From the NCBI RefSeq assembly GCF_001625445.1, contig NZ_LWHG01000002.1:58345-122344 (forward strand): a stretch of 64,000 nucleotides of DNA, in the 5' to 3' direction. The notes beneath the pieces were generated by a model. That model was given only the letters and a program-made list of their open reading frames with translations. It did no database searches and had not been told where the DNA came from. The stretch comes from Haladaptatus sp. R4 (GTDB lineage: Archaea; Halobacteriota; Halobacteria; Halobacteriales; Haladaptataceae). Positions 46,348 through 55,063 of this stretch are shown here, piece by piece. Every line of letters starts with the position of its first letter. The first letter of the stretch is position 1. The position numbers and the translations under genes are program-made.

Positions 46348-46944
46348 ATGAACCTCGGTCGGGTGGCCGACCACGAACCACGGTTGGTCACGGACGAGCA
46401 ACGCGAGGCGGCCGTCCTCGTGCCGATTATCGACCGCGACGATGGTCCCGCCCTCCTCTTCACCAAGCGCGCGGACCACCTCGGCGAACATCCGGGACAG
46501 ATGAGTTTCGTCGGCGGGGGGCACGAACCGGGCGACGACGACCTCTGGGAGACCGCACTCCGGGAAGCACACGAGGAAATCGGGCTTCGACCCGAGGAAG
46601 TCGAGCACGTCGGGCGACTGGACGACATCCGGACGATAACGGGCTACTCCATCAGTCCGTTCGTCGTCAGAATCCCGGACCGCGAGTACGACCCCGACGA
46701 GCGCGAAGTGGCTGAAATCGCCGTCCTCCCCGTCTCGGAACTGACGGACTTCGACAACTACGAGAACGAACACCGCGACCATCCACACTACGGCGAGGTG
46801 GTCATCCACTACTTCCACGTCGATGGCTTCACCGTCTGGGGCGCGACGGGACGGATGCTGGTGCAACTGCTGGAACTGGCGACGGATTGGTGCGCGCCGG
46901 AGAAAATCGACCGGTTCGTCGACACCGACCCGGATTTGGGATAG
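46348..46944 (+). CDS. Nudix hydrolase (CoA pyrophosphatase-like)
   Basis: 198 residues with a clear Nudix box, GHEPGDDDLWETALREAHEEIGL (GX5EX7REUXEEXGU), preceded by DDGPALLFTKRADHLGEHPGQM. The GQMSFVGGGHEP segment right before the box is the UPF0035-like signature of CoA pyrophosphatases such as E. coli NudL, which hydrolyse CoA to 4'-phosphopantetheine and 3',5'-ADP. The C-terminal YFHVDGFTVWGATGRMLVQLL also fits. It is the only gene in a small plus-strand cluster with the DUF7109-like protein. Confidence 0.9.
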   Translation: MNLGRVADHEPRLVTDEQREAAVLVPIIDRDDGPALLFTKRADHLGEHPGQMSFVGGGHEPGDDDLWETALREAHEEIGLRPEEVEHVGRLDDIRTITGYSISPFVVRIPDREYDPDEREVAEIAVLPVSELTDFDNYENEHRDHPHYGEVVIHYFHVDGFTVWGATGRMLVQLLELATDWCAPEKIDRFVDTDPDLG

Positions 46945-47172
46945 GGACAAATTCGACGGACGGTTCACGGCGAAGACCCCAGAACTCGGATGAACTGATA
47001 GGCAACTCTCGTCCGTGTTCTGTCTCATGGTCGGGGGAGGTTGCAAAAGCCGTGATTGAGTACGGAGTGTCTCCGTCTATGAGACTCGTCGCCAGTGACG
47101 GTACGTACAAGTGATGAAAATATCCATTCAAAGCATCCATATTTTTATGGCAATTACTCGACCATCTTGGGT

Positions 47173-47739
47173 ATGGATTGGCTGCCCGCCCGCGATGTGG
47201 ATGGGACACAACGTGGTGATCCACGTCTCATCGGCCTTGATGACGAGAATATCGACGAAGCACTCGACGCGATCTCTTCGGCCACTGCTCGCACACTACT
47301 CACGGAGATTTACAGCGATCCGGTAACTCCTAGTGACCTGCGCGACCGTACTGACAACTCGCTGCAAACGATTTCGTATCACTTGGGGAAGCTTGAGAAC
47401 GCAGGTCTCGTTCGCGTCGCAGATACTCGGTACTCGGAACAGGGGCGAGAGATGGCGGTGTACGCGCCACCCGACGATCCGGTCGTGCTTTTCGTCGGCA
47501 CCGAAGACCGGAGGAACGGCCTGCGCGATCTGTTCGCACGCGTATTTGGTGCGGGGATACTACTCCTTGGCGCGACTATCTACGTCCTCTACCGGACGTT
47601 CGAGTACAGTAGCGGGCCACCCGGGAGCAATCCGACATCTCACGGCCTCCTCGATATCTCGTTCATCGCGTTCTTCACAGGCGGATTCTTCGTTCTCGTG
47701 CTCGTGCTCTGCTGGGGAATCTGGGTACGACTCCGCTAG
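47173..47739 (+). CDS. Winged-helix regulator with C-terminal membrane helices
   Basis: 188 residues from the ATG at 47173, which lies 25-31 bases after a TATA-like TTTTTAT (47142-47148). The N-terminal ArsR-type HTH reads DAISSATARTLLTEIYSDPV, then TPSDLRDRTDNSLQTISYHL and GKLENAGLVRVADTRYSEQG. After a DDPVVLFVG strand come two helices: VFGAGILLLGATIYVLY and ISFIAFFTGGFFVLVLVLCW. Membrane-tethered HTH proteins of this build are common in haloarchaea; their targets are unknown. The following membrane gene is 69 bases away and may be a target. Confidence 0.85.
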   Translation: MDWLPARDVDGTQRGDPRLIGLDDENIDEALDAISSATARTLLTEIYSDPVTPSDLRDRTDNSLQTISYHLGKLENAGLVRVADTRYSEQGREMAVYAPPDDPVVLFVGTEDRRNGLRDLFARVFGAGILLLGATIYVLYRTFEYSSGPPGSNPTSHGLLDISFIAFFTGGFFVLVLVLCWGIWVRLR

Positions 47740-47808
47740 TTCGTTTCGGGCTTAAAATTCGTTTTACGTCTCCCAGAAGTATTTCCTTCCAACTCGCCGA
47801 AAGAACAT

Positions 47809-48207
47809 ATGAGTACTTGGCCGTCCGACCGCACTGCGCATCTACTCGAAGCACTCCTCGCACTCGCCACCCTCGTTAGCACTGACCTGTCTCTGGACTA
47901 CAACCCGTGGTATCCGGAATGGATACATATCGGTCTACTCTCACTGCCGCCAAGCGCCATTGCACCGATGATACTCTCGATAGCCATTCTTGTACTCAGG
48001 GGACGCTCCACCAATCCGCGTGGAATCGGTCGCCGCGCGCTCACGGCGTTCGCGGCCAGTACGCTCATACTCTGTCTGTATGCGATCTGGAACCTGAACA
48101 CTGACCCTGGTGGGGTTTACTGGGCAGGATTTTTCCCACTTGTTACCGGCGTCCTGCTCGCCGTCTCAACGCTGTTGAGATTGGTCATCGAACGTATTCG
48201 TCAATAA
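47809..48207 (+). CDS. Small membrane protein, unknown
   Basis: 132 residues with four hydrophobic helices: LLEALLALATLVST, IHIGLLSLPPSAIAPMILSIAILVL, LTAFAASTLILCLYAIW and YWAGFFPLVTGVLLAVSTLLRLV. Charged loops are short (RGRSTNPRGIGRR). I do not recognise a family. It follows the HTH/membrane gene on the same strand. Confidence 0.7.
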   Translation: MSTWPSDRTAHLLEALLALATLVSTDLSLDYNPWYPEWIHIGLLSLPPSAIAPMILSIAILVLRGRSTNPRGIGRRALTAFAASTLILCLYAIWNLNTDPGGVYWAGFFPLVTGVLLAVSTLLRLVIERIRQ

Positions 48208-48332
48208 TAGATCGGGTATCAATCGGTGGTGGCATTCTCTCCCGTGACTATCAGGGCATACTTTTCGCACCGACCTACCGTCCGGATTGTCGGTATCCAT
48301 ACGTCAAAGTGGGGGGCATGCGACCATCTCCC

Positions 48333-49463
48333 ATGTACGACGCAATCGTCGTCGGGGGCGGAATCGTCGGTGCCTCCGTCGCCTACCACCTCGCACGTGA
48401 GGACGTGGACACGCTTCTCATCGACCGCCACGACACCGGACGGGCGACGGACGCCGGTGCGGGCATCATCTCTCCAGCGACCAGCAGTCGAACCGCCTCG
48501 ACCCAGTGGTTCGAGTTCGCGCTCGATGCCGCGGCGTACTATCCCGACGTCGTCGAACGCCTCGAAGCCGAACAGGACGGGGAGACGGGTTACTCCGACT
48601 GTCCCCTGCTCTCGGTCGCGGTGGACGAGGACGAAGTACCGGAGTACGACGCGGCATCCGAACGGATTCGGGAGCGACAGGAGAAATACGGTCAGCCAGC
48701 TCCCGGAACGACGGAGGAAATCTCGTCGGCGGAGGCGAAATCGCGGTTCCCGGCCCTCGCCGAAACTCGGCGCTGTCGCGCCTACGACGGTGCCGCGCGG
48801 GTGGACGCCCGGACGTTCACCGGCGCGCTGCTCCGGGCGGCGAAGAAACACGGACTCACCGTTTTCGGAAAGGACGTGACCGAGATTCACCACGAGGACG
48901 GGACCGTCACGGGCGTCGAAACCGCCGACGCAACGACGTACGAGGCCCCGGCGGTCGTGATCGCCGGGGGTGCGTGGTCCGATCGATTTTCCGACTCGCT
49001 CGGCGTGTCGATCCCAGTAGAACCCCAACGCGGGCAGATCATCCACCTCGATTTGGGCGACACGGACACCTCCACGTGGCCCATCCTCAGCCCGTATCAC
49101 AGCCACTACATGGTCCCGTGGTCGGACAACCGCGTCGCCGTCGGCGCGACCCGTGAAGTCGGGTCGGGCTTCGAACCCCACACGACGGCCGAAGGTGTTC
49201 ACGAGGTGCTCGGCGAAGCGCTTCGCGTCGCGCCCGGACTCGGCGACGCGGCGATCGAGGAGATCCGTGTCGGCCTCCGTCCGCGCTCGGCCGACCAACT
49301 GCCCGTTTTGGGGCAAATTCCGACCGTCGAAGGCGTCCACCTGGCGACCGGTCACGGCGCGACCGGACTCCAACTCGGCCCCTACAGCGGAAAACTGGTC
49401 GCCGATCAGATCATGGGCGAACCGGTCGATATCGAGGAGTTCAGCGTGGAGCGGTTCGAGTAG
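48333..49463 (+). CDS. FAD-dependent amine/amino acid oxidoreductase (DadA/ThiO-like)
   Basis: 376 residues from MYDAIVVGGGIVGASVAYHL, the FAD-binding Rossmann motif; starts at 48318 or 48309 are possible. Further family markers are RATDAGAGIISPATS, VVIAGGAWSDRFSDSLG, IPVEPQRGQIIHLDLG and the C-terminal GLRPRSADQLPVLGQIPTVEGVHLATGHGATGLQLGP, the second FAD contact of the DAO/DadA family. Such enzymes oxidise D-amino acids, glycine or sarcosine. Another member of the same superfamily lies at 50233-51357. The substrate is unresolved. Confidence 0.87.
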   Translation: MYDAIVVGGGIVGASVAYHLAREDVDTLLIDRHDTGRATDAGAGIISPATSSRTASTQWFEFALDAAAYYPDVVERLEAEQDGETGYSDCPLLSVAVDEDEVPEYDAASERIRERQEKYGQPAPGTTEEISSAEAKSRFPALAETRRCRAYDGAARVDARTFTGALLRAAKKHGLTVFGKDVTEIHHEDGTVTGVETADATTYEAPAVVIAGGAWSDRFSDSLGVSIPVEPQRGQIIHLDLGDTDTSTWPILSPYHSHYMVPWSDNRVAVGATREVGSGFEPHTTAEGVHEVLGEALRVAPGLGDAAIEEIRVGLRPRSADQLPVLGQIPTVEGVHLATGHGATGLQLGPYSGKLVADQIMGEPVDIEEFSVERFE

Positions 49464-49552
49464 CGGGACGAACGACCCCAGTGGCCGGGTCGCACGGTGG
49501 CGAGAATTAAGGGGGTTGCCGGCGTCCCGAATGTCCTGGGGGGAAATAGACG

Positions 49553-50221
49553 ATGACAAACGGAGGGATTTCCGACGAGTCGGAAATCGACACCGAGGAA
49601 ACGAGTGGAAACGTCGTCGCGGAACTGTCCACGTCGTTGGACGGGTTCATCGCCGGGCCGAACTCGGGGGTCGACAACCCGCTGGGGGACGGCGGCGAGC
49701 GACTCCACGAGTGGGTGTACGAACTGGCGAGTTGGCGCGAGTTACACGGTCTCGACGGCGGGAAAACGGGCACCGACGACGACGTCTTCGCGGAATCGTT
49801 CGGGAGTGTCGGCGCGGTCGTGATGGGAAAGCGGATGTTCGACACCGGCGAGGAACCGTGGGGTGATGACCCACCGTTTCACGTTCCGGTGTTCGTCCTC
49901 ACGCACGACCATCGAGGAACGGAGGAACGACGGGGTGGCACGACGTTCACCTTCGTCACCGACGGCGTCGAGAACGCGCTCGAACGGGCAAGAGCGGCCG
50001 CGGGTACCGACGATGTGTCGGTCGCGGGCGGGGCGAACGTCGTTCAGGGGTTTCTCGGTGCGGACCTTCTGGATGAAATCCGACTTCACATCGTTCCCAT
50101 CCTGCTCGGGGACGGGGTTCGCTTGTTCGACCATCTCGACTTCGAACCGCTCGAACTCGAAAAGACGCGGGTGGTGGACTCGCCCGACGTGACTCACCTG
50201 TGGTACCGCGTCGAACGGTGA
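49553..50221 (+). CDS. Dihydrofolate reductase-family (RibD C-terminal-like) protein
   Basis: 222 residues. The ELSTSLDGFIAGPNSGVDNPLG, VVMGKRMFDTG and PVFVLTHDHRG segments match the RibD C-terminal/DHFR superfamily, and VSVAGGANVVQGFLGADLLDEIRLHIVPILLGDG is its typical end. These proteins use NADPH, in riboflavin synthesis or as DHFR-like reductases of unknown substrate. The N-terminus MTNGGISDESEIDTEETSGN is an acidic tail that may be disordered. It is 90 bases downstream of the DadA-like gene and convergent with the SolA gene. Confidence 0.85.
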   Translation: MTNGGISDESEIDTEETSGNVVAELSTSLDGFIAGPNSGVDNPLGDGGERLHEWVYELASWRELHGLDGGKTGTDDDVFAESFGSVGAVVMGKRMFDTGEEPWGDDPPFHVPVFVLTHDHRGTEERRGGTTFTFVTDGVENALERARAAAGTDDVSVAGGANVVQGFLGADLLDEIRLHIVPILLGDGVRLFDHLDFEPLELEKTRVVDSPDVTHLWYRVER

Positions 50222-50232
50222 TCGGATCGACG

Positions 50233-51357
50233 TCAGAACCGGTCGAGCGAGAACAACTCGATATCGTGGCGACTCTCGCCGTCGATGGCGAGGTCGGCCA
50301 GAATCTCGCCGACGACGCTCGACAGTTTGAACCCGTGGCCTGAAAAGCCCGCGCCGACGACGACCTGCGGGTGGTCCGGTAGCGCGTCGATGATGAAGTG
50401 TTCGTCCGGCGAGTTGGTGAACAGACACGTCTCCAAGCGCATCGTCGGTCCGGCCGCGTCGGGGAAGTAGCGTTCCGTGAAATCGCGGAGGACGCGCTCG
50501 TCGGCGGGCGTCGGGCCGCCCACGTCGTCCGGGGAGACGTTCTCGTGGAAGTGGTTGTACTTGCCGACCTTGTACCCGGGCACGCCGTACTCCGGGAAGC
50601 CGTAGAAGTAGCCCTCCTCGCAACCCATCGTGAAGACCGGGAACGAATCGGGTTGGAACGCTTCGGGTTCGTCGGGTTGGAACCACCCCAACACTTGTCG
50701 CTCCGGTCTCGCCTCGGCCCGCAGCATCGGGAGCAAGTTTGCGGCCCACGCGCCTGCCGTGACGACCATCGTGTCGGCGGTGTAGCTCCCCTCCCTCGTT
50801 TCGACGCGGACACCGCCGTCGGCGGTTGGCTCCCAGTCGAGGACGCCCTCCCGGGCGCGAATCTCCGCGCCGTGTCGGTGTGCTTCGTTCACGTGCGCGA
50901 CGACGCACTGTTCGACGTGAAGGAAGCCGCCGTCCGGTTCGAAAATCGCGACGAAGTCCTCGGGCAGTTCGTAGCCCGGATATCGTTCGTCCACCTCCTC
51001 GGCGGAAAGCCGTTCGTACGCCAATCCGTGTGTCTCACAGGATTCGCGCGCACCGGCGACCTTCTCGCTGCCCTCCGGCCCAGCGACGATACAACCGGTC
51101 GTGTGGAGGAGTTTTGTGGGGTGGGTGGCATCCAACTCGTCCCACAGTTCGTAGGCACGCTCCAGCAGCGGGACGTAGTCAGGGTGCTCGTAGTACGCCT
51201 TCCGGATGATTCGCGTCACGCCGTGTGACGACCCCATCGAATGCGGAATATCGTAGCGTTCCAGGCCCAAGACGTTCTCGCCGCGCTTTGCGAGGTGGGC
51301 CGCCGTCGCGCTTCCCATGCCGCCGACGCCGACGACGATGGTATCGTATTCGGTCAT
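50233..51357 (-). CDS. solA: Monomeric sarcosine oxidase / N-methyl-tryptophan oxidase family
   Basis: 374 residues. The N-terminus IVVGVGGMGSATAAHLAKRG is the FAD-binding site, and SMGSSHGVTRIIRKAYYEHPDYV is the highly conserved MSOX/SolA signature. The C-terminal LETCLFTNSPDEHFIID holds the Cys that covalently binds flavin in sarcosine oxidase (Cys315 there). VVVGAGFSGHGFKLSS is the second FAD contact. These enzymes demethylate N-methyl amino acids with hydrogen peroxide as a by-product; sarcosine may come from glycine betaine, a likely osmolyte here, but that is inference. Confidence 0.92.
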   Translation of the reverse strand: MTEYDTIVVGVGGMGSATAAHLAKRGENVLGLERYDIPHSMGSSHGVTRIIRKAYYEHPDYVPLLERAYELWDELDATHPTKLLHTTGCIVAGPEGSEKVAGARESCETHGLAYERLSAEEVDERYPGYELPEDFVAIFEPDGGFLHVEQCVVAHVNEAHRHGAEIRAREGVLDWEPTADGGVRVETREGSYTADTMVVTAGAWAANLLPMLRAEARPERQVLGWFQPDEPEAFQPDSFPVFTMGCEEGYFYGFPEYGVPGYKVGKYNHFHENVSPDDVGGPTPADERVLRDFTERYFPDAAGPTMRLETCLFTNSPDEHFIIDALPDHPQVVVGAGFSGHGFKLSSVVGEILADLAIDGESRHDIELFSLDRF

Positions 51358-51473
51358 ACTCGTGTCGTGATCGGCGGTGACAATGAACGTGGGTAGTTCG
51401 GCGGGGGGATTTCGTCACCCATATTTTCAGAAAACTCATTTAATTATCCGCACGATCCACGTCCCAAATCAGC

Positions 51474-52256
51474 TCACTTCTCCCGGTCGATGAACGTCCG
51501 AACCTCGGCCACGACGCGGCCGGGCGCTTCCGTCGGTCCGCCGTGACCGAGTCCCTCGAACTCGACCAGACGGCTGTTTGGAACCGCATCACGAACCGCA
51601 CGGACGCTCTCCCGGAGATGGGGCGGTCCCTCGGTTCCAGTCAGCAACAGCGTGGGTGCGGCGACATCGAGATGGTCGGGAAGACCGTACCGTTCGATGG
51701 CGCGATTCATTCGAACCGTGTTCTCCACCAGATCGACGATGCCGGGCCACGGTGGCCACGCTTCGAGCCACGTATCGAAATTCTCGATCTCGCCACCGTG
51801 AACGACCTCACGGACGTACTGTTTCATCGCGTCACGACGCTCCCCGGCGTCGAGGAGTTCTTGCATCCGGTCCGCGAGATTCGCTCGGTCCCTGTATTCG
51901 CCGACCAGAACCGCCGGTTCGTAGGCAATGAGGCGATCGATCGATGCTTCACGGGCGGCCTCGATCACCAGAAGGCCACCGAAGGAGTGCCCGAAAACGA
52001 TCGGTTCGGTGTCGAACGTGTCGATTATCGTACGAACGTCTGTTACTTCACGTTCGAGGCTGTACCCGCCGCCGTCTCCGCTGTTCCCGTGACCTCGTCG
52101 ATGTGGAACGACGAGCGTGAAATCGTCAGCGAAGCGCGGGACGAGTGGCTCCCAGTACCGATGGGTAGAGCCGCCGTGTAGGAGGACGAGCGGCGGTCCC
52201 TCCCCGTACCGTTCGTATGCGATGGCCGTTCCATCCGCGGACGTAACCGATTGCAT
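51474..52256 (-). CDS. Alpha/beta hydrolase
   Basis: 260 residues with the canonical fold. The oxyanion HGG motif (VLLHGGSTHRYWEPL), the nucleophile elbow GHSFGG (Ser), the acid in LLLTGTEGPPH-like region and the catalytic His in GLGHGGPTEAPG are seen in order. The start MQSVTSADGTAIAYERYGEG is typical of haloalkane-dehalogenase-like esterases. Substrate unknown. It lies downstream of the HTH gene at 52338 on the same strand (81 bases apart), so it may be regulated by it. Confidence 0.88.
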   Translation of the reverse strand: MQSVTSADGTAIAYERYGEGPPLVLLHGGSTHRYWEPLVPRFADDFTLVVPHRRGHGNSGDGGGYSLEREVTDVRTIIDTFDTEPIVFGHSFGGLLVIEAAREASIDRLIAYEPAVLVGEYRDRANLADRMQELLDAGERRDAMKQYVREVVHGGEIENFDTWLEAWPPWPGIVDLVENTVRMNRAIERYGLPDHLDVAAPTLLLTGTEGPPHLRESVRAVRDAVPNSRLVEFEGLGHGGPTEAPGRVVAEVRTFIDREK

Positions 52257-52337
52257 AGTTTTACCGAAGTCCGCGACGCGGCTAAATCTATCCCGGAATG
52301 GTGCGGCTATTTATATACCATCCGCCTCGGAGACGAT

Positions 52338-53021
52338 TCACTCGGGTAACGGCGGCCACGTCGAGGCGACGGTGGTTTCGACGAGGTGTGTCTGGGCACG
52401 CCGGAGTCGCTCGGAGAGCGACGACGCGGAGACCCCCAGTTCGGAAGCGACGGCATCGAGCGAGGCCGTGCGCGGGATTTCGAAATACCCCATCTCGTAG
52501 GCGGTTCGGAGTGCCTCCTGTTGTCGGTCTGTCAGGCCGTCCCCCGGCGGTTCCGGTTCGCCGTCCGTCGTAAGTCGTCGGAGCGTGAACTCGCCGTTCT
52601 CCTGCCAGAACGTTCGAAACTCGTCGAACGCCGCCCGATGAGCGAACCGTCCGGTCTGAACCCATCCCGTGGGAGTGACGCGAATCCGTTCGATACTGGC
52701 TTCTGTGGTGGCAAGTGAGCGAAGTCCCGAGAGGTCGAGGTCATCTCCAAGTTGTGCTCGTTCACCGATGGCAGGCAACACCTGATAGCGACGAGTTTCG
52801 CCCGCACGTCCGACCAGCGTGTACTCCGCTACGAAGGCCGCGGCTTCGAACGTCCGTTTGATCACCTCGTCCTCACCACCGGTCACGTGGACGAGAAACG
52901 GTGGCAGGTCGCCGTGGTTGTACTGAAGCTCGACCTCCAGCGTTGCCTCGGTCAGAGAGGCTGCGACGTCCACGAACGGGAGGGCTGCACAGGTAATCTC
53001 GTATTCAGCGACGAGCGCCAT
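52338..53021 (-). CDS. Bacterio-opsin activator-type HTH regulator
   Basis: 227 residues from MALVAEYEITCAALPFVD; an earlier in-frame Met at 53075 gives an extra tail that looks non-conserved. The C-terminal DGLTDRQQEALRTAYEMGYF, then EIPRTASLDAVASELGVS and SASSLSERLRRAQTHLVETTV, is the HTH_10 domain of haloarchaeal Bat-like regulators. The N-terminal half has a GAF/BAT-like sensor (HGDLPPFLVHVTGGED, RRYQVLPAIGERAQLG). The target is unknown; the hydrolase gene downstream is the natural candidate. Confidence 0.87.
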   Translation of the reverse strand: MALVAEYEITCAALPFVDVAASLTEATLEVELQYNHGDLPPFLVHVTGGEDEVIKRTFEAAAFVAEYTLVGRAGETRRYQVLPAIGERAQLGDDLDLSGLRSLATTEASIERIRVTPTGWVQTGRFAHRAAFDEFRTFWQENGEFTLRRLTTDGEPEPPGDGLTDRQQEALRTAYEMGYFEIPRTASLDAVASELGVSASSLSERLRRAQTHLVETTVASTWPPLPE

Positions 53022-53274
53022 GCCTGTCTCGTCTCGGTCGCCGATGATGGAAGTGTTGATCCCACTGCATTTCACCGGTGATTTTGAATCCTCCTCGGGA
53101 TAACGGGGTGGCGCCGGAAGTCGAGCATTCCACCGCAGTCCCCTATTCGACGGTACGCGATATTTTTGTCCTAACGCTCTGAAACGTCCGAATATTGGTG
53201 TTTCGGAGAATCGACACAGGTATATTCCCGAGGATGATATCGGCTGAAAACGACCGATACCCGGTCGTGGTACC

Positions 53275-53886
53275 GTGACGGAACAGACAGACTACCTCGA
53301 CGACAGAATCGCGGACGCAATTCTCAACGGCTCGCCCTACGAGCGACTGCGCGTCCGACGGAACAGCTTCTTCGACCAATCCATCCCGACGAAACTCGCC
53401 TGGCAGGGCGTCCTACTGCTCGCGCTGGCACTCATCGCGCCGATAACGCTCGGCTACTCCGACTCGGTTGCGGCGCTGTTTCCGGGCGGAAATCCACTGA
53501 CTGCATCGCCGATCATCCTGATGCCGGGTGCGCTCGTCCTCCTCCTCGAACTCGGAGCGGCGGCCGGACACGTCGCCGTCGCCGCGACGGTACTCTCCGG
53601 CGAGGAGGACCTGAGCACGCGCCGGATGCAACAGCTTTTGAGCGTCGAGGAGATCGCGTCGTTTTACGGCTTGGTCGGTGGCGCGCTCCTGCTCGTCATC
53701 ACGTTGGCGGTGTTCCTCCTGGGCTACAGCGGCGTGGAGACGATCCACCAGTACACGACGGCGGCCGGACGAGGCCCATTCGACGCGTCGGGCACCGGTC
53801 TGAGCGTGTTTGCCGTCTCGGCCGTCTCGGTCACGATGAGCGCCATCCTCTTCGTCACCAGTCGGTTGCTCGCCCGACGACTGTAA
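53275..53886 (+). CDS. Membrane protein, unknown
   Basis: 203 residues from a GTG start. A polar N-terminus of about 40 residues (DDRIADAILNGSPYERLRVRR) is followed by four hydrophobic helices: AWQGVLLLALALIAPITLG, IILMPGALVLLLELGAAAGHVAVAATVL, FYGLVGGALLLVITLAVFLLGY and LSVFAVSAVSVTMSAILFVTSRLL. I do not recognise the family. It is followed by a DUF7344/DICT gene pair. Confidence 0.72.
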   Translation: MTEQTDYLDDRIADAILNGSPYERLRVRRNSFFDQSIPTKLAWQGVLLLALALIAPITLGYSDSVAALFPGGNPLTASPIILMPGALVLLLELGAAAGHVAVAATVLSGEEDLSTRRMQQLLSVEEIASFYGLVGGALLLVITLAVFLLGYSGVETIHQYTTAAGRGPFDASGTGLSVFAVSAVSVTMSAILFVTSRLLARRL

Positions 53887-53945
53887 CGCGAGTCGGGGCC
53901 GAAGATTTAGGCATTCCCGAATTGTATGGGTATCGGGGAGTCTAT

Positions 53946-54317
53946 ATGGGAAACGACTCCGAGGACATACTGTACGAAATTTTGTTAGACACGTCGCTGG
54001 ACGACGACGTGTATCGGGCCCTGTCGAGTACGCCTCGACGATATACGCTGTACACCCTCTTGGAGTGGGACCGAATCTCGCTGGACGAACTGGCCGACGT
54101 GCTCACGGGGTGGCTGTACGCGAGCGAATATCGGATGGCGACGGCCGAGGACCGCGAGCAGTTGCTGGCCGAACTCCAGCGACAACACATCCGTATGCTA
54201 CGCAAGTCGGGACTCGTCGACTACGATCCGCGTGAAGAACTGCTCGTCAAGCCCGAATTCTCCCCGTCCGTCACTCGACTACTACACTGGGCGCTGAAAA
54301 ACGAGTATGGGAATTGA
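53946..54317 (+). CDS. Winged-helix protein (DUF7344-like)
   Basis: 123 residues from MGNDSEDILYEILLDTSLDD. The core (VYRALSSTPRRYTLYTLLEW, DRISLDELADVLTGW, QRQHIRMLRKSGLVDYDPRE) is the haloarchaeal DUF7344-type winged helix (name from memory). The STPRR helix is a good DNA-binding candidate. Its stop TGA overlaps a possible TTG start of the DICT gene. A second protein of this kind is encoded at 29846. Confidence 0.78.
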   Translation: MGNDSEDILYEILLDTSLDDDVYRALSSTPRRYTLYTLLEWDRISLDELADVLTGWLYASEYRMATAEDREQLLAELQRQHIRMLRKSGLVDYDPREELLVKPEFSPSVTRLLHWALKNEYGN

Positions 54318-54343
54318 GCGAAGGAAAAGGAGCGGAACTACCG

Positions 54344-55057
54344 ATGAACTTCCGGGAAGCCATCGATGCGGTCGAGCGGGAACGAAAGACGCTCGTAGTG
54401 TACAGTAGTGACTCGAATACGGACCTCGTAGAGCAGTTCGAGACGAAAAACGTCACGGTGCAGTACAAACGGCTTCGGAGCGTCGGACCGAACGAATTCC
54501 TCGTCATCCGGGACGAGGACGGGTTTCAGGGAGCGATCGGGGTGACCGCGCTTCGTGAATTTCTCACCCCGCCGGTTCTCGTCCCGTGGCACGATGATTT
54601 CGATCCGTCCTCGTTCCGCGACCTGCGAACGCTTCTCGATGAAACCCTGTTCACGTCGTTCGACCGACGGCAGATGTTGGCGACCAGCCGCGAAATCGAG
54701 GACCGCGCGTGGCGTATCGCCGTCGGTTCCTTACACGTCGGATTTCAGGCGTTCTCGGCGTTTCAGGATCAGATGGACCTCTATCGCCGACTCGCGTCGG
54801 AGACGAACCTGGATATTCACATCTACGGACGTGCGGACTGGAAACCACCTCGGATACCCAACACGACGTTTTGTGCCAGAACGGAGGGTGAGATCGGACG
54901 GGTGTGGTTCCTCGTCTACGACGGTGGCGGCGACGACGATCAGAAATGCGCGCTGGTCGCCGAGGAACGTGATGACGGCGAATTCTTCGGATTCTGGACG
55001 TACAACCCGACGACGGTGAACGAGTTGCTCGACCATCTCGTGGAAACCTACGGTTGA
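54344..55057 (+). CDS. DICT sensory domain protein
   Basis: 237 residues from the ATG at 54344; a TTG start at 54314 overlapping the previous stop is also possible. The DICT domain is recognised by MNFREAIDAVERERKTLVVY, FLVIRDEDGFQGAIGVTALREFL, and the later RWLASETNLDIH-like segment with FCARTEGEIGRVWFLVYDGG. DICT domains occur with signalling and DNA-binding modules in haloarchaea, but their ligand is not known. The pairing with the DUF7344-like gene is a common haloarchaeal arrangement, suggesting a sensor-regulator pair. Confidence 0.85.
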   Translation: MNFREAIDAVERERKTLVVYSSDSNTDLVEQFETKNVTVQYKRLRSVGPNEFLVIRDEDGFQGAIGVTALREFLTPPVLVPWHDDFDPSSFRDLRTLLDETLFTSFDRRQMLATSREIEDRAWRIAVGSLHVGFQAFSAFQDQMDLYRRLASETNLDIHIYGRADWKPPRIPNTTFCARTEGEIGRVWFLVYDGGGDDDQKCALVAEERDDGEFFGFWTYNPTTVNELLDHLVETYG

Positions 55058-55063
55058 CGAGGC

